Shown: positions 1 to 9,228 of the stretch, piece after piece | How the letters are laid out: the number at the start of each line of letters is the position of its first letter | How positions within the stretch are numbered: the stretch's first letter is position 1 | NCBI GenBank assembly: GCA_002067705.1 | Contig: MVRL01000173.1 | Coordinates: 33,686 to 97,685 of the forward strand | Direction: 5' to 3' | Source of the DNA: Methanosaeta sp. PtaU1.Bin112 | GTDB taxonomy: Archaea; Halobacteriota; Methanosarcinia; Methanotrichales; Methanotrichaceae | Length of the DNA: 64,000 nt | Position numbers and translations under genes: made by a program | The notes under the pieces: generated by a model | The model's database searches: none | Seen by the model: only the letters and a program-made list of their open reading frames with translations | Told to the model about the DNA's origin: nothing

Positions 1-616
1 GCTGCACTGATCAAGAGGTGATTGAAAAAAAGCGATATCAAGTCCCAGGCAGGGCAGCGCTGCAATCCACGGCGCCCTCTCAGGAGGAGCCGATCTCCGC
101 GATGGAAGATGGCCTGACCCCGCCCGAATCTCGACATGAAGCCGGGCTAGAGGGCGGCAGAGCGCTGGAGACGATCTAGCGCAGCGCTCGAGTTATCGGA
201 AACCCTTTCACAAGGCCTCTGCTCGCCCTACTGCCCGCGACTTTTGCCGACTCATGCTCCCGACCGTGTATTAGCGTGAGATCCGGCTGATTGCTGCGCC
301 ATTTACGGCGCGCAACTTTTCATCCAGCCGGGATTCTTCAGCTTCACAGGCTCGCAGCCGAATGCATTGCCACGACAGCATGCACCTCCTATCGTCAGGA
401 AACCCAATCCACCAGACCTAGGAGCCGGCAGCATTCTGCTCACTTGGGAGCAGCTGTCCCTGTCATCAGAAGCATGATCGGATGCGTTAAGCCCACGGTA
501 CGCCCGCCACCCTGTTCTTTAGCATGAGGCGGCAAACTATCTATATAATCGTTATAGATATATGTAGTTGTCGGTTGAATATATTTGAAAGACGCGATGA
601 CCTCAAATACAGCTGC
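1..616. other. Gene-poor left edge
   Basis: I see no supportable gene here. One plus-strand frame (position 3 to the TAG at 177-179) is open for 58 codons from the window edge and could be the tail of a gene starting outside the window, but it has no recognisable motif and may be chance. The later short ORFs look like noise. Positions 538-560 hold an AT-rich inverted repeat described separately. Confidence 0.4.
538..560. repeat. AT-rich inverted repeat downstream of pyrF
   Basis: TATCTATA (538-545) and TATAGATA (553-560) are perfect 8-bp arms around a 7-nt spacer. The repeat lies about 57 bp beyond the pyrF stop, so it could be a weak terminator or an operator of an unseen promoter. No T-run follows in the pyrF direction, so the function is open. 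Confidence 0.4.
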
Positions 617-1561
617 CTACAAATGAATTCCTGCTTTCTTCAGCCTAGCATTCAGGTCGTACTTCATTTGTTCTGCAGCCTCTTTTGCGAACAATGCAAA
701 CTTCTCATCATTGCCTTTGTTCTGATAGGCAAATATAATCCCTCTTGATGAATTCACAATAGCCCCTCGTCCGTCTTCATTGAAGCAAGGGACAACATCA
801 TCTGCTCTGCCTCCCTGGGCACCATATCCTGGTACAAGGAAGATTGACTTTGGCATGAGTTTTCTTAGGGCCTTTGCTTGCTCCGGGAATGTCGCTCCGA
901 CAACTGCTCCGACACTGCTGTAGCCGCGCTCGCCTATTACCTCTTGTCCCCATTTGTTGACATTCTCTGCCATTATCTCATACACTTTCTTTCCGTTGAC
1001 TTCCAGGTCCTGTAATTCAGATGAGCTTGGATTTGAAGTCTTGACAAGGACAAATATCCCTGAACCGTTCTCTTTGCAGACTTTGGTGAATGATGCGACT
1101 GAATCAGAGCCAAGGTAGGCATTCACAGTCAATGCGTCCGCGTCAATTGATCTTTTCTTTTCACCAAAAACATCAACCTTGCCCAAGAAACCGTCTGCAT
1201 ATGCCTGGGAAGTGTTTCCAATGTCGTTCCTTTTGCCATCGATTATTACAACAAGCTTTGCAGCTGCGGCAGCCTTTGCAGTCTCTTCCATAGCCCATAC
1301 TCCCCACCGGCCGTATTGCTCGAAAAAAGCTGCCTGAAGCTTAACGGCAGGGACTATCCTCTTTACTGCCTCTATAATCTGGCTGTTGAAGTCGAATATT
1401 GTCAGTGCGACTGACTCGAAGGTCTTGCCATGGTTGTTGCTGTGCTTCTTTTTCAGAAAGTCAGGTATTTTTGAAAAATCGGGATCTAATCCAACAATAG
1501 CAGGATTATTCTTGTCTTCGATCGCTTCAATGAGCCGATCAGCGAAATTATTTGGAGCCAT
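617..1561 (-). CDS. pyrF: Orotidine 5'-phosphate decarboxylase, type 2 (long) family
   Basis: Decarboxylates OMP to UMP, the last step of de novo pyrimidine synthesis, in the cytosol. The 314-residue protein has the OMP decarboxylase catalytic K-R-x-D cluster as DGKRND (residues 108-113), an N-terminal GLDPD substrate loop (24-28) and the TVNAYLGSDS segment typical of the long type 2 family known mainly from actinobacteria and other bacteria. The usual archaeal enzyme is about 215 residues and of the short type. The start is supported by GGTGAT five bases upstream of ATG. The gene stands alone, with no pyr neighbours and poor-quality DNA on both sides, which fits acquisition by transfer (inference). 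Its identity as an OMP decarboxylase is secure. Confidence 0.9.
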   Translation of the reverse strand: MAPNNFADRLIEAIEDKNNPAIVGLDPDFSKIPDFLKKKHSNNHGKTFESVALTIFDFNSQIIEAVKRIVPAVKLQAAFFEQYGRWGVWAMEETAKAAAAAKLVVIIDGKRNDIGNTSQAYADGFLGKVDVFGEKKRSIDADALTVNAYLGSDSVASFTKVCKENGSGIFVLVKTSNPSSSELQDLEVNGKKVYEIMAENVNKWGQEVIGERGYSSVGAVVGATFPEQAKALRKLMPKSIFLVPGYGAQGGRADDVVPCFNEDGRGAIVNSSRGIIFAYQNKGNDEKFALFAKEAAEQMKYDLNARLKKAGIHL

Positions 1562-1576
1562 TGTATCACCATTTTC

Positions 1577-1714
1577 TGTGAACTATCGCGTCCTGATGGG
1601 CGCGGCGTCCCACTTCAAGCCGATATAGAGTCATCTACAAGCATAAGGGCCTTGCTTTTATCCGTTGCGGCTATCGCAGCAACTCCCGCAAAATATGCGG
1701 AAGTTAGCGAGATC
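1577..1714 (+). repeat. Diverged dispersed repeat, copy 1
   Basis: Two blocks recur 11 kb away in the same order and strand. Block A is 1577-1606 (compare 12951-12980). Block B is 1645-1714 (compare 13307-13378). Block B translates in both copies to related peptides (LLLS..VAAIAATP...A.VSEI), so it appears to be the remnant of a once-coding family. Copy 1 is compact; copy 2 has about 330 bp between the blocks. I do not recognise the parent gene. Confidence 0.5.
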
Positions 1715-1722
1715 GCTCTGAA

Positions 1723-2362
1723 GGAGGAGGACTTACCGATGTTTCGACTATCAGTCGAAATCCTTGCGGATTCGAGGAATAATCGAGAATCACGAATTCA
1801 CAGAGAATGATAAGAAGGAGGGAGGAGAAAGTCAATCGGATGTAGGAGGGTTGGTCCATCGACTTTCGCCAATCAACTATACGACAATTGCCGAGATTTA
1901 AGGCTTTCGCCTCAAAGGAGATCCCGACCGATTCCTGCCCTAAGAGACAGCCCGGAAAATAAGGATCAATCCCCGCAATCGGGCCTGAACCGAGACTCCA
2001 GCATCATTTTCAGGAGCGTCCATCACCGCGACAGCAGACGGCCTGCGCCTGCCACCGATACCAATCCTCATGCATGGGATCGACATGCCAAGATCGAGGG
2101 CGGTGATCGCGACAGGATCTGGCAGCGCGCCCATTTAGATGAGCGGCGCGGGGACGATGGTGAGGGCGGGCGGGTGAAAGCTGCTAGTTCGAGGGCATGA
2201 TCAAGAGACGGTTATTTCTGCCATGTTGTGCCGCAAGATATTGCAGCACCCTTGAGAGGCGTTTAGAAATAATGACAAATTGCGGATCATTCATTCCTTC
2301 CTCTGTTTCTTTAAATCCTTCTATTTTTGCTGATTAAAACCTATGTAGAAATTTATGATTAC
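1723..2362. other. Intergenic, no gene recognised
   Basis: Between the repeat copy and moaA I see no credible coding region. A 64-codon minus-strand ORF (1940-2134) has low-complexity, arginine- and proline-rich composition and no good ribosome site, so I treat it as noise or a relic. The stretch just after moaA (2280-2350) is AT-rich. Confidence 0.4.
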
Positions 2363-3301
2363 CTAATGCCTGGGACAGTCTGCCATCATCGCCGACCGCA
2401 GGGCTGGCAATCGCTCTTTTCCGAAGTACGGCTCACGGCGGGAGTTGGCCTCTTGCAGCAGCTCTATGATCTTCTCGCAGTCGCAGGTGCCGATCTCCAC
2501 CAGGTTGTCGCTTCTTAGCAGGCAGGGCTTGATCTTGCCGTCCGAGGTCACCCGCAGGCGGGTGCAGTTGGCGCAAAACTCGGTGTTGTCCATGGGCCGG
2601 ACCACCTCCACCTCAGCCCCATCCAGGAAGTACTTCTTGCGGCGGTGCATCTCCCTCGTTCTCACCCGGTCCGCCCGGCTGGCGAGATCGCGCTCAATGG
2701 CATCGATATCTCCAGAGATGCCGCTGCGATGCAGATCCATCAGTTGTATAAGCTGCAGTATCAGGCCCCGGTCACGAGAAAAGTCAATCAGATTGCCGAT
2801 CTCCGCCTCATTCTCCTTGAGAACCACCACATTCAGCTTGATCGGCTCTAGCCCTGCTGCCTGGGCGGCATCTATTCCCGCCAGGACCTTCTCCATATCG
2901 CCCTCCCAGCAGCCGGTTATCTCCCGGTAGATCTCAGGGCGCAGCGAGTCCAGGCTCACATTAACCCGGTCAAGGCCCGCCTGCGCCAGCGGCTCGGCGA
3001 GCTTTGCCAGAAAGATGCCGTTAGTGGTCAGAGAGAGATCCAGCTCCTGCGGCATGCGGGAGATCAGCTTTGCCAGACCTGGGCGCAGCAGGGGCTCTCC
3101 TCCGGTGAACTTCAGGGAGCGAACGCCCAAATGAGCAGCCGCCCGGGCGACGCTCACCACCATCTCGTCCGAGATCTCGCCTCTTGGGTTCGCCTCGCCC
3201 TCGTGGTGACAGTAAATGCAATTGAGATTGCACCGAGGAGTAAGAGCTATCCGCAGGCCAGTGACCTTGCGGCCAAAGGAGTCTTTCATCATGCTGGGCA
3301 T
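2363..3301 (-). CDS. moaA: GTP 3',8-cyclase (molybdenum/tungsten cofactor biosynthesis)
   Basis: Radical SAM enzyme that turns GTP into 3',8-cyclo-7,8-dihydro-GTP, the first step of molybdopterin/tungstopterin synthesis. In methanogens the cofactor serves formylmethanofuran and formate dehydrogenases. The radical SAM cluster motif CNLNCIYC places cysteines at 24, 28 and 31. The second, substrate-binding cluster is Cys243, Cys246 and Cys260, the MoaA signature. A TGGEPLLR SAM-binding motif is also present. The length of 312 residues is usual. It is the last gene of a minus-strand set with the membrane protein and B12-radical SAM genes upstream (33-bp gap), but no other moa gene is close. Confidence 0.93.
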   Translation of the reverse strand: MPSMMKDSFGRKVTGLRIALTPRCNLNCIYCHHEGEANPRGEISDEMVVSVARAAAHLGVRSLKFTGGEPLLRPGLAKLISRMPQELDLSLTTNGIFLAKLAEPLAQAGLDRVNVSLDSLRPEIYREITGCWEGDMEKVLAGIDAAQAAGLEPIKLNVVVLKENEAEIGNLIDFSRDRGLILQLIQLMDLHRSGISGDIDAIERDLASRADRVRTREMHRRKKYFLDGAEVEVVRPMDNTEFCANCTRLRVTSDGKIKPCLLRSDNLVEIGTCDCEKIIELLQEANSRREPYFGKERLPALRSAMMADCPRH

Positions 3302-3334
3302 TACAAGACTGCTTGGTATCGCTACTAGTATTAA

Positions 3335-3727
3335 TCAGTACTCAATCTCACCCAGGCTGCGCTTGAGATAGGAAAGCAGGATCATGCCCACAATCATGCA
3401 GATGGCAAGGCCTGAGAGCAGCTCCTCCCAGGATTGGCTGCGCTCCGTGAGGCCGTAGATTATCCCGCCGGAGAGCAAGGTGAGAATCAGGGTCACTATG
3501 AGAGAGACCAGCATGGACCACATGATCGAGCCCACCTCATAGCGCTCGAAAAAAGAAGCGGACAGGACGAAGGAGACCGCTGCCATGGTGAGAATTATCG
3601 ATAACGGCAGAGACGACCCATAGCGAAAGAGCTGAATGAGCCCGAGAGCCAGAGCAATCATCACCAGCGATAGCAGGCCGGAAGCGAGGAACGCCTTTAA
3701 AATGTAGTTGTCAAACCTTAGCTCCAC
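3335..3727 (-). CDS. Small polytopic membrane protein, unknown
   Basis: This 130-residue protein has about four hydrophobic segments (roughly residues 10-35, 42-60, 68-92 and 103-122) with charged loops, so it is an integral membrane protein. No catalytic motif is visible and I do not recognise a family. It lies between moaA and the B12-binding radical SAM gene in the same direction with short gaps (33 and 54 bp), so co-transcription is likely, but this gives no clear function. Confidence 0.7.
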   Translation of the reverse strand: MELRFDNYILKAFLASGLLSLVMIALALGLIQLFRYGSSLPLSIILTMAAVSFVLSASFFERYEVGSIMWSMLVSLIVTLILTLLSGGIIYGLTERSQSWEELLSGLAICMIVGMILLSYLKRSLGEIEY

Positions 3728-3781
3728 ACCAGTCCACCACTAACTTTATAGTACTATTTTGAATATAAAGATTGTGTATAG

Positions 3782-4903
3782 TTACCAGCTTCCAGTCAGG
3801 CGTCCCTCCAAAGCCATCTTGCCCAAACAGGCTTCCACATCCGGAGCCAGCGGAGCGGGCTGGGTAGCAGCCAGAGGAGTTCCCGGAAGGGGAGTAAAGC
3901 GATGCGCCCGCACCTTGCCGCCACGGGCTGCAATCCACCTGACCAGGTCAAGGCTCATCCTCTGATCAGCTTCCTGCTCAGAAGGCAGGCCGAAGATCAG
4001 GTCCACCTGAGGCACAAGCCCATAGTCCAGAGCCAGCTCGCAGGCTTCCTGGATCTCAGTGAGTCCGTGCCCCCTGCCAATGCTGCGCAGGACCACCGGA
4101 CTGCCGGATTGGCCCCCCAGGCTCAGGCTCCTGTTGGCGCAGTACTTGACGATAATCTCCAGTGCAGCAGGGGAGACGAAATCCGGCCGGACCTCAGAGG
4201 GAAATGTCCCGAAGTAGATGGGCTTTTTTTGCTCTGCCAGTGTCTTGAGAAGGACCTGCACCTTCTCCAGACGGGGAGCGCGTCCGTCCGAACCATAAGC
4301 CAGGGAGTTGGGCGAGGTAAAGCGAATATCCCTGTGGCGGCGAGCATACCGGGCAATGATCGGAATTGACCGGTGGCGCATGCAGGTGCCGAAGAGGCGC
4401 GGCGTCTGGCAGTAAGTACAGCCCCAGGGGCAACCGCGCGAGATCTCCAGGGGAGCCAGGATCTTGCTGAAGGGCGGATAGCGGTCCAAATCCACAGGAG
4501 CCCTCTTTTCAGTGATCATAACCCGGCCCTGGCGTTTGTGTCTGTAGGCGATGCCCTTCACAGTTCCCGGATCGCGCCCTTCTCTCAATACCTGCAACAA
4601 TTCGGGCAGCGTCTCCTCCCCCTCGCCGATGACCACAAAATCGAAGTGCTCCAGAACTTCCTCAGGGAGGGCCGATGGATGGGGCCCGCCGGCGATGTAG
4701 ACGGCATCCACTGCAGCGCCTGCGACCTCGCGGTAGACCTCCTCAGCCTGGGCGCTGGCAAAGCTGTAGAGCATGATCCCATCCTTGGGCTCGCGAGCGA
4801 TTCCCGCCTCCACCAGCGGCATCAGAGCGGCAATGCTGTAGGAGTTCTTGCTATTGTAGCGAAACCAGATCTTGTGCTCAGTCAAACGGACATCAACCTG
4901 CAA
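3782..4903 (-). CDS. B12-binding domain / radical SAM protein (resembles TIGR04013 family)
   Basis: The 373-residue protein has an N-terminal cobalamin-binding-like Rossmann region (residues about 1-130, with IAGGPHPSALPEE and VIGEGEETLPELL) followed by a radical SAM core with CPWGCTYC near residue 155. This architecture is found in methylthiotransferase- and methyltransferase-like radical SAM proteins. The short archaeal version has been classed as a B12-binding domain/radical SAM family of unknown substrate; my match to TIGR04013 is from memory. The neighbours are moaA and, a little upstream, nifB, but the substrate cannot be inferred. Confidence 0.8.
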   Translation of the reverse strand: MQVDVRLTEHKIWFRYNSKNSYSIAALMPLVEAGIAREPKDGIMLYSFASAQAEEVYREVAGAAVDAVYIAGGPHPSALPEEVLEHFDFVVIGEGEETLPELLQVLREGRDPGTVKGIAYRHKRQGRVMITEKRAPVDLDRYPPFSKILAPLEISRGCPWGCTYCQTPRLFGTCMRHRSIPIIARYARRHRDIRFTSPNSLAYGSDGRAPRLEKVQVLLKTLAEQKKPIYFGTFPSEVRPDFVSPAALEIIVKYCANRSLSLGGQSGSPVVLRSIGRGHGLTEIQEACELALDYGLVPQVDLIFGLPSEQEADQRMSLDLVRWIAARGGKVRAHRFTPLPGTPLAATQPAPLAPDVEACLGKMALEGRLTGSW

Positions 4904-4961
4904 ACTTAAAGCAGTCTAACGGAATAGAAAACAAGAAGAAAAGGATTTGGATCTGCCATCC

Positions 4962-5393
4962 TCATCCCACAACGCTAAATGCTCCAACCTCATCAACCTG
5001 ATCCAGCTGATCTGAGAATTCGCCGGTGCGATCATCATAATAGCTGTACAGGTACAGATCCGCCTGGTAGCTGCCCAGCTCTGCATCATCAGGAATATGC
5101 CAGACCGGATTGACGAAATAGGTGCTGTCACCCGGCTCAGCATATACCGCCTCTGGAGGCGCACTATACCACCGGCCTCTTCTATCCATCACCTCATAAG
5201 AGATCCAGAACAGATGGCCAACATCGCCAGTATTCTTTATCCAGACATTGGTCCCCCCCTGATCGGAATCGCGATACCAGTCCCCGGAAGGAAAGTCATA
5301 TGAGTCTATCTGGGCCGAGATAGTGCTTGCGCTTGCACAATCCTGGCTTGCCCAAAGCATTGCCAACAGAATGACTACCAAGACGCTCTTCAT
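4962..5393 (-). CDS. Secreted protein of unknown function
   Basis: The 143-residue product begins with a signal peptide (MKSVLVVILLAMLWAS...CASA, cleavage near residue 22). The rest is an acidic, aromatic-rich domain with predicted beta strands (GTNVWIKNTGDVGHLFWISY...), resembling the extracellular Ig-like or CARDB-type domains common in methanogen surface proteins. I prefer the ATG at 5393, which has GGTGAT six bases upstream, over a TTG twelve bases further upstream. It stands alone between the radical SAM gene and nifB. Confidence 0.75.
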   Translation of the reverse strand: MKSVLVVILLAMLWASQDCASASTISAQIDSYDFPSGDWYRDSDQGGTNVWIKNTGDVGHLFWISYEVMDRRGRWYSAPPEAVYAEPGDSTYFVNPVWHIPDDAELGSYQADLYLYSYYDDRTGEFSDQLDQVDEVGAFSVVG

Positions 5394-5621
5394 ATCGATC
5401 ACCAAATGTGTGTGTTTTTTGCGGTTTCTGCCACTATTTGAATAAAATCATAGATTATTACTATTTAAGGATTTTTAGCAGATCGGCATGCTACCTAAGA
5501 TCCCTCTTGGCGTGTTCTGCAGTATTTATTTAATAATATTTAGTCAAACCATCTATTAAAAAATGACTATACGGCGAATGATCAGGAAAAAAAGAAGATG
5601 GCTTAAAAAGAAAACTGATCT

Positions 5622-6530
5622 TTATCCCTGTTCTCTGGTTCTGCTGGCAAACTCCTGCTGCACATCGCATCCCAGCCTGCCAATGGCATCGGAGCGGCAT
5701 TGCCGGCAATGCTTCATCTGCTTGATGATCTTGCCCAGCTCCTCCTGGATCTTTCTCTTCTCCTCAGGAGATGGCGGCTTGATGTGGGCGAACTTGTACT
5801 GGGGAATAAGGGGCATCACATTGTGAATATAGACGCCCATCGCCTTTATCTTGCGGGCAATATCGAAGACGTGTTTGTCATTGATGCCAGGTATGAGGAC
5901 GGTATTGACCTTCACAATCTTCTTCAGCTTCAGGGCCTCTTCGATGCCTTTGAGCTGGTGGTCGCGCAGGAGGGTTGCCGCCTCCAGGCCTTCGTATCTC
6001 TTGCCCTGGTAAGTAACATAATCGTAGATCTGCTGGCCGATCTCAGGGTCAATGGCATTCATCGTCACGGTGATGTTGCAGACGCCCAGCCGGTCAAGCT
6101 CCTCGATCTTGTCAGGCAGGAGCAGGCCGTTGGTGCTGATGCAGAGAATGACGCCCGGATATTTCTCGCCCACCAGACGCAGAGTCTCAAATGTCTCCTC
6201 GTTGGCCAGAGGCTCTCCCGGACCGGCAACCGCCACCACCTTGATGTAATGATATTTCGCCAGGACCTCATCCACCCGATCCAGCGCTTCCTTAGGCTTG
6301 AGAACCTGAGAGGTCACCCCTGGCCGGGACTCATTGACACAGTCGAAGTCCCGCACACAATATTTGCACTGGATGTTGCACTTGGGAGCTACCGCCAGGT
6401 GCATTCTGCCAAAGGCGTGACAGGCTTTCTCGCTAAAGCATGGGTGCTCCTGGATCCGTCTGAGTTGATCCGGGTCGTATGGAATCTCCTTTCCACCGAC
6501 ATTGGCAACGGGATAAGTCTCTAAGCTCAT
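5622..6530 (-). CDS. nifB: Nitrogenase cofactor radical SAM protein NifB, short archaeal form
   Basis: NifB builds the [8Fe-9S-C] NifB-cofactor, the precursor of the nitrogenase active site. The 302-residue protein has CNIQCKYC (Cys51, 55, 58), the NifB-specific preceding cysteines Cys31 and Cys37 (HPCFSEKACH), VRDFDCVNESRPGV after the cluster, AGPGEPLAN for SAM, and a C-terminal HCRQCRSDAIGRLG for an auxiliary cluster. There is no C-terminal NifX-like domain, as is usual in methanogens. No other nif gene is in the window. It is divergent from srp19 with about 90 bp between. Confidence 0.92.
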   Translation of the reverse strand: MSLETYPVANVGGKEIPYDPDQLRRIQEHPCFSEKACHAFGRMHLAVAPKCNIQCKYCVRDFDCVNESRPGVTSQVLKPKEALDRVDEVLAKYHYIKVVAVAGPGEPLANEETFETLRLVGEKYPGVILCISTNGLLLPDKIEELDRLGVCNITVTMNAIDPEIGQQIYDYVTYQGKRYEGLEAATLLRDHQLKGIEEALKLKKIVKVNTVLIPGINDKHVFDIARKIKAMGVYIHNVMPLIPQYKFAHIKPPSPEEKRKIQEELGKIIKQMKHCRQCRSDAIGRLGCDVQQEFASRTREQG

Positions 6531-6620
6531 TATCGAAACTCCAATTTATTGTTGCTGATCATGGCTAAAAGACTTTTCCTGCCGGAGAATACATTAATGA
6601 TGTGGCTACTAGTTTGGTCT

Positions 6621-6923
6621 ATGCCAGAGAAGGACAAACTTGTCATATGGCCAATCTACTTCGACATAGCCCGCAGCAGGTCTGAAGGCAGAATGGTCTC
6701 CCGCCAGGATGCAGTCAGTGAGCCGACTCTCGATATGCTGATCACCGCCTCTCTGAAATCCGGCTTCAAACCGGAGATCGAACGCGAGAAGAAGCACCCC
6801 AGTGCCTGGCACCTGGAAGAAGCCTCCGGCAGAATATTGCTGCCTAAGAAGGGCTCCAAATCAGCTGCTTTGAAGCGAATCGCCACCTCCATGAAAGCAA
6901 AATACAAGAAGAAGAGCCACTGA
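6621..6923 (+). CDS. srp19: Signal recognition particle 19 kDa protein
   Basis: SRP19 binds the 7S RNA of the signal recognition particle and prepares it for SRP54, which directs membrane protein insertion. The 100-residue product starting at MPEKDKLVIWPIYFD carries the family's opening WP.YFD segment, the basic middle region RSEGR..SRQDAVSEPT, and the Lys-rich end. The longer reading from 6549 adds an unconserved hydrophobic stretch, so I chose the ATG at 6621. It is the first gene of a plus-strand operon; the stop is two bases before the next gene. Confidence 0.9.
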   Translation: MPEKDKLVIWPIYFDIARSRSEGRMVSRQDAVSEPTLDMLITASLKSGFKPEIEREKKHPSAWHLEEASGRILLPKKGSKSAALKRIATSMKAKYKKKSH

Positions 6924-6924
6924 T

Positions 6925-7563
6925 ATGATCGATCTGCATACTCATACCACATTCAGCGATGGCGAACTCATCCCTTCCGAGCTGATCCGCCGGGCGGAAG
7001 CATTGGGATACACCACCATCGGCATAACCGACCATGCGGACTACACAAATATCGAGCACATCTTATCCTGTGTATCCAAAATAAAATATTTCGAGGAGGT
7101 ATCGGACATTCGGGTACTGGTTGGTGCAGAATTGACTCACGTTCCGCCAGCCAGGATCGGGCCTCTGGCCGCCCTGGCCCGCAAGCTTGGGGCAGAGATA
7201 GTGATTGCGCATGGCGAAACGCCAGTGGAGCCGGTCAGGCCTGGCACAAACCGGGCGGCAATTGAAGCAGGCGTGGACATACTGGCTCACCCCGGCTTCA
7301 TCACCGAGCAGGAGGCAGAGCTTGCTCGCGAAAATAACGTCTGTCTGGAGATCACATCCCGCTCCGGCCATAACATCACCAACGGCCATGTGGTGCGCAT
7401 GGCAAAGCTTGCGGGAGCCAAAATGGTGGTGGACACGGACAGCCACTCTCCCGACGATCTCATAAGCAGCCAGAGAGCCATTGAGATCGCTATGGGTGCA
7501 GGCCTCACTCTCCAGGAGGCTACGGCCATTGTAAAAGAGCACGCCATCATCAGAAGGGGTTGA
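6925..7563 (+). CDS. PHP-domain phosphoesterase (histidinol-phosphatase-like)
   Basis: A metal-dependent PHP-fold phosphoesterase of 212 residues. It shows the four PHP motifs: DLHTHTTFSDG (residues 3-13), TDHADY (about 36-41), LAHPGF after the middle Glu and His strands, and DTDSHSP near residue 172. The exact substrate is unknown; annotators often call this archaeal family 'histidinol phosphate phosphatase domain-containing'. It starts one base after the srp19 stop, so the two are translationally linked. Confidence 0.85.
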   Translation: MIDLHTHTTFSDGELIPSELIRRAEALGYTTIGITDHADYTNIEHILSCVSKIKYFEEVSDIRVLVGAELTHVPPARIGPLAALARKLGAEIVIAHGETPVEPVRPGTNRAAIEAGVDILAHPGFITEQEAELARENNVCLEITSRSGHNITNGHVVRMAKLAGAKMVVDTDSHSPDDLISSQRAIEIAMGAGLTLQEATAIVKEHAIIRRG

Positions 7564-7576
7564 ATAGATAGACATT

Positions 7577-7969
7577 GTGGCAATTGATATCTCCGGACGC
7601 CATTTGGAGGACAGCAGATACAGGATGGTATGTGCTGTAGTCTCCGCCCGCATATCTCCCAATTATGTGGAAAAAATCCACTCGGTGAGGCTGATTCCCC
7701 GTGAGACCCTGTCACTGGACATAAACATCATACTCGATTTTTTGAATGAGTCGTGCTTGTGCCTGCCCGGAACTATTGTCGCTGAATCCGGTGACCTCTA
7801 CAACATGGAGATCTGGAGGGTAAAGAGCATCCTGGGCAGGGACCTGAAGTATCCTGAGACCATAGCGGAAAGAATGGCGGTGGAGATGGCTCACCACATC
7901 TCTGTAGCAGGCCGAAGGCTTATGATTGATGCGCAAATTGATGCACTAGAAGATAAGCGCGATGAATAG
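7577..7969 (+). CDS. Conserved archaeal protein (resembles DUF2209)
   Basis: A small 130-residue protein that opens with an acidic strand motif (AIDISGRH) and has alternating hydrophobic segments, suggesting an RNase H-like or nucleotide-binding fold (inference). From memory it resembles the methanogen family DUF2209. The GTG at 7577 gives the conserved-looking start. The stop at 7969 is two bases before hflX, so it belongs to the srp19-hflX operon. Function is unknown. Confidence 0.7.
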   Translation: MAIDISGRHLEDSRYRMVCAVVSARISPNYVEKIHSVRLIPRETLSLDINIILDFLNESCLCLPGTIVAESGDLYNMEIWRVKSILGRDLKYPETIAERMAVEMAHHISVAGRRLMIDAQIDALEDKRDE

Positions 7970-7971
7970 AG

Positions 7972-9222
7972 ATGAACCGAGATAAAAAAGAAAAGACTGC
8001 AGTCCTGCTGATGCGAGAGAGCCCAATCAAATCGCCAGACACGTATAGGATGAAGGAGCTCTGCGGCCTGGCACATGCTGCCGGATACCATGTCCTGGCT
8101 GAGGTTTCCCAGCGCAGGAGCCTGGACTCCCGCTACCAGATAGGAAGAGGTAAGATCGAAGAGGCGTTGAGCTACAATCCGGAAAAGCTGATCTTCTACA
8201 ATGCCCTCAGCCCGAACCAGGTATTCAATATCACAAGCGAGTTTTCCGCCAGGGTGCTGGATCGGTTCAACCTCATCTTGGAGATCTTTGCCACCCGCGC
8301 CTCAACCCGCGAGGCAAAACTGCAGGTGGAGCTGGCAAGGCTCACCTATGACGCTCCCCAGGTAAAAAACGCTCTCGCCCTGAAGAAACGAGGCGAGCAG
8401 CCGGGATTTCGGGGCGCGGGTGCCTATGAGCAGTCCATGTACCACGACATCCGGGGAAGAATAGCCAAGATCAGGGCGCAGCTGACAAATGTGGAAAACA
8501 TGGGAGAGGACAGACGGCATAGGCGCAGAGAGCAAGGCTTCGATCTGGTGGCTCTGGCTGGCTATACCAACGTCGGCAAGTCCACGCTCCTCAACGCCCT
8601 GACAGGTTCTGAGGTGGAAGCCAGGGACCAGCCGTTTACCACCCTCTCGCCCACTACCAGGGCGCGAGAGGTTTTGGGCAGAAAGGTTCTCTTCACAGAT
8701 ACGGTCGGCTTCATCGACGATCTGCCTCACTTTCTTATCAAGGCCTTCCGGTCCACACTTTCTGAGATCTCTGAAGCGGATTTGGTTCTTCTCGTGGCGG
8801 ATGCCAGCGATCCGCCGGAGCTGCTACGGCGCAAGCTGGCAGCCTCACACAAGGCACTCTGGGATTGCGAGGTCCGCGCGCCCATCGTGACGGTCCTCAA
8901 TAAGTCTGACCGACTGGAAGAGAGCAGAGCTGCGGAAATTGCAGAGCTGGTCAAGGATTTAGCATCCAATCCCGTTTTTGCTTCAGCCGCCACCGGTCAG
9001 GGACTGGGAGTGCTCGAAGAGTGCATCTCTATGAGCTTGCAGCCCTTACAGGAGTTCCGAATCAGTTTGCCTTACACCGCGCAGGGCCTCGCAGAGCTAT
9101 CCCGGCTCTACGAGACCGCTGATCTTCTCTCGGTAAGCTACGAAGAGGAGCTGATCGTCCGGCTGCGGGCAAGGAAGGAGACGATAGCCAGGGCGAGCCT
9201 CTCTGGGGCGCGCCGGATGTGA
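7972..9222 (+). CDS. hflX: GTPase HflX
   Basis: Ribosome-associated GTPase that in bacteria splits stalled or heat-damaged 70S ribosomes and binds the large subunit; archaeal homologues also bind the large subunit. The 416-residue protein has the N-terminal HflX domain (LDSRYQIGRGKIEE region), a helical coiled-coil segment ending in the basic REQG linker, and a G domain with GYTNVGKS (near residue 196), a DTVGFIDDLP switch II and NKSD for guanine specificity. The length is usual. It sits between the small conserved gene and UPF0280 with gaps of a few bases. Confidence 0.93.
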   Translation: MNRDKKEKTAVLLMRESPIKSPDTYRMKELCGLAHAAGYHVLAEVSQRRSLDSRYQIGRGKIEEALSYNPEKLIFYNALSPNQVFNITSEFSARVLDRFNLILEIFATRASTREAKLQVELARLTYDAPQVKNALALKKRGEQPGFRGAGAYEQSMYHDIRGRIAKIRAQLTNVENMGEDRRHRRREQGFDLVALAGYTNVGKSTLLNALTGSEVEARDQPFTTLSPTTRAREVLGRKVLFTDTVGFIDDLPHFLIKAFRSTLSEISEADLVLLVADASDPPELLRRKLAASHKALWDCEVRAPIVTVLNKSDRLEESRAAEIAELVKDLASNPVFASAATGQGLGVLEECISMSLQPLQEFRISLPYTAQGLAELSRLYETADLLSVSYEEELIVRLRARKETIARASLSGARRM

Positions 9223-9228
9223 CTTGGC

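Noticed and set aside
1940..2134. 64-codon minus-strand ORF
   Set aside because: Arg/Pro/Gly-rich, no ribosome site, no motif, and no agreement with neighbours.
5700..6524. 274-codon plus-strand ORF opposite nifB
   Set aside because: nifB is certain from its motifs; the antisense ORF has low-complexity composition and reflects codon bias.
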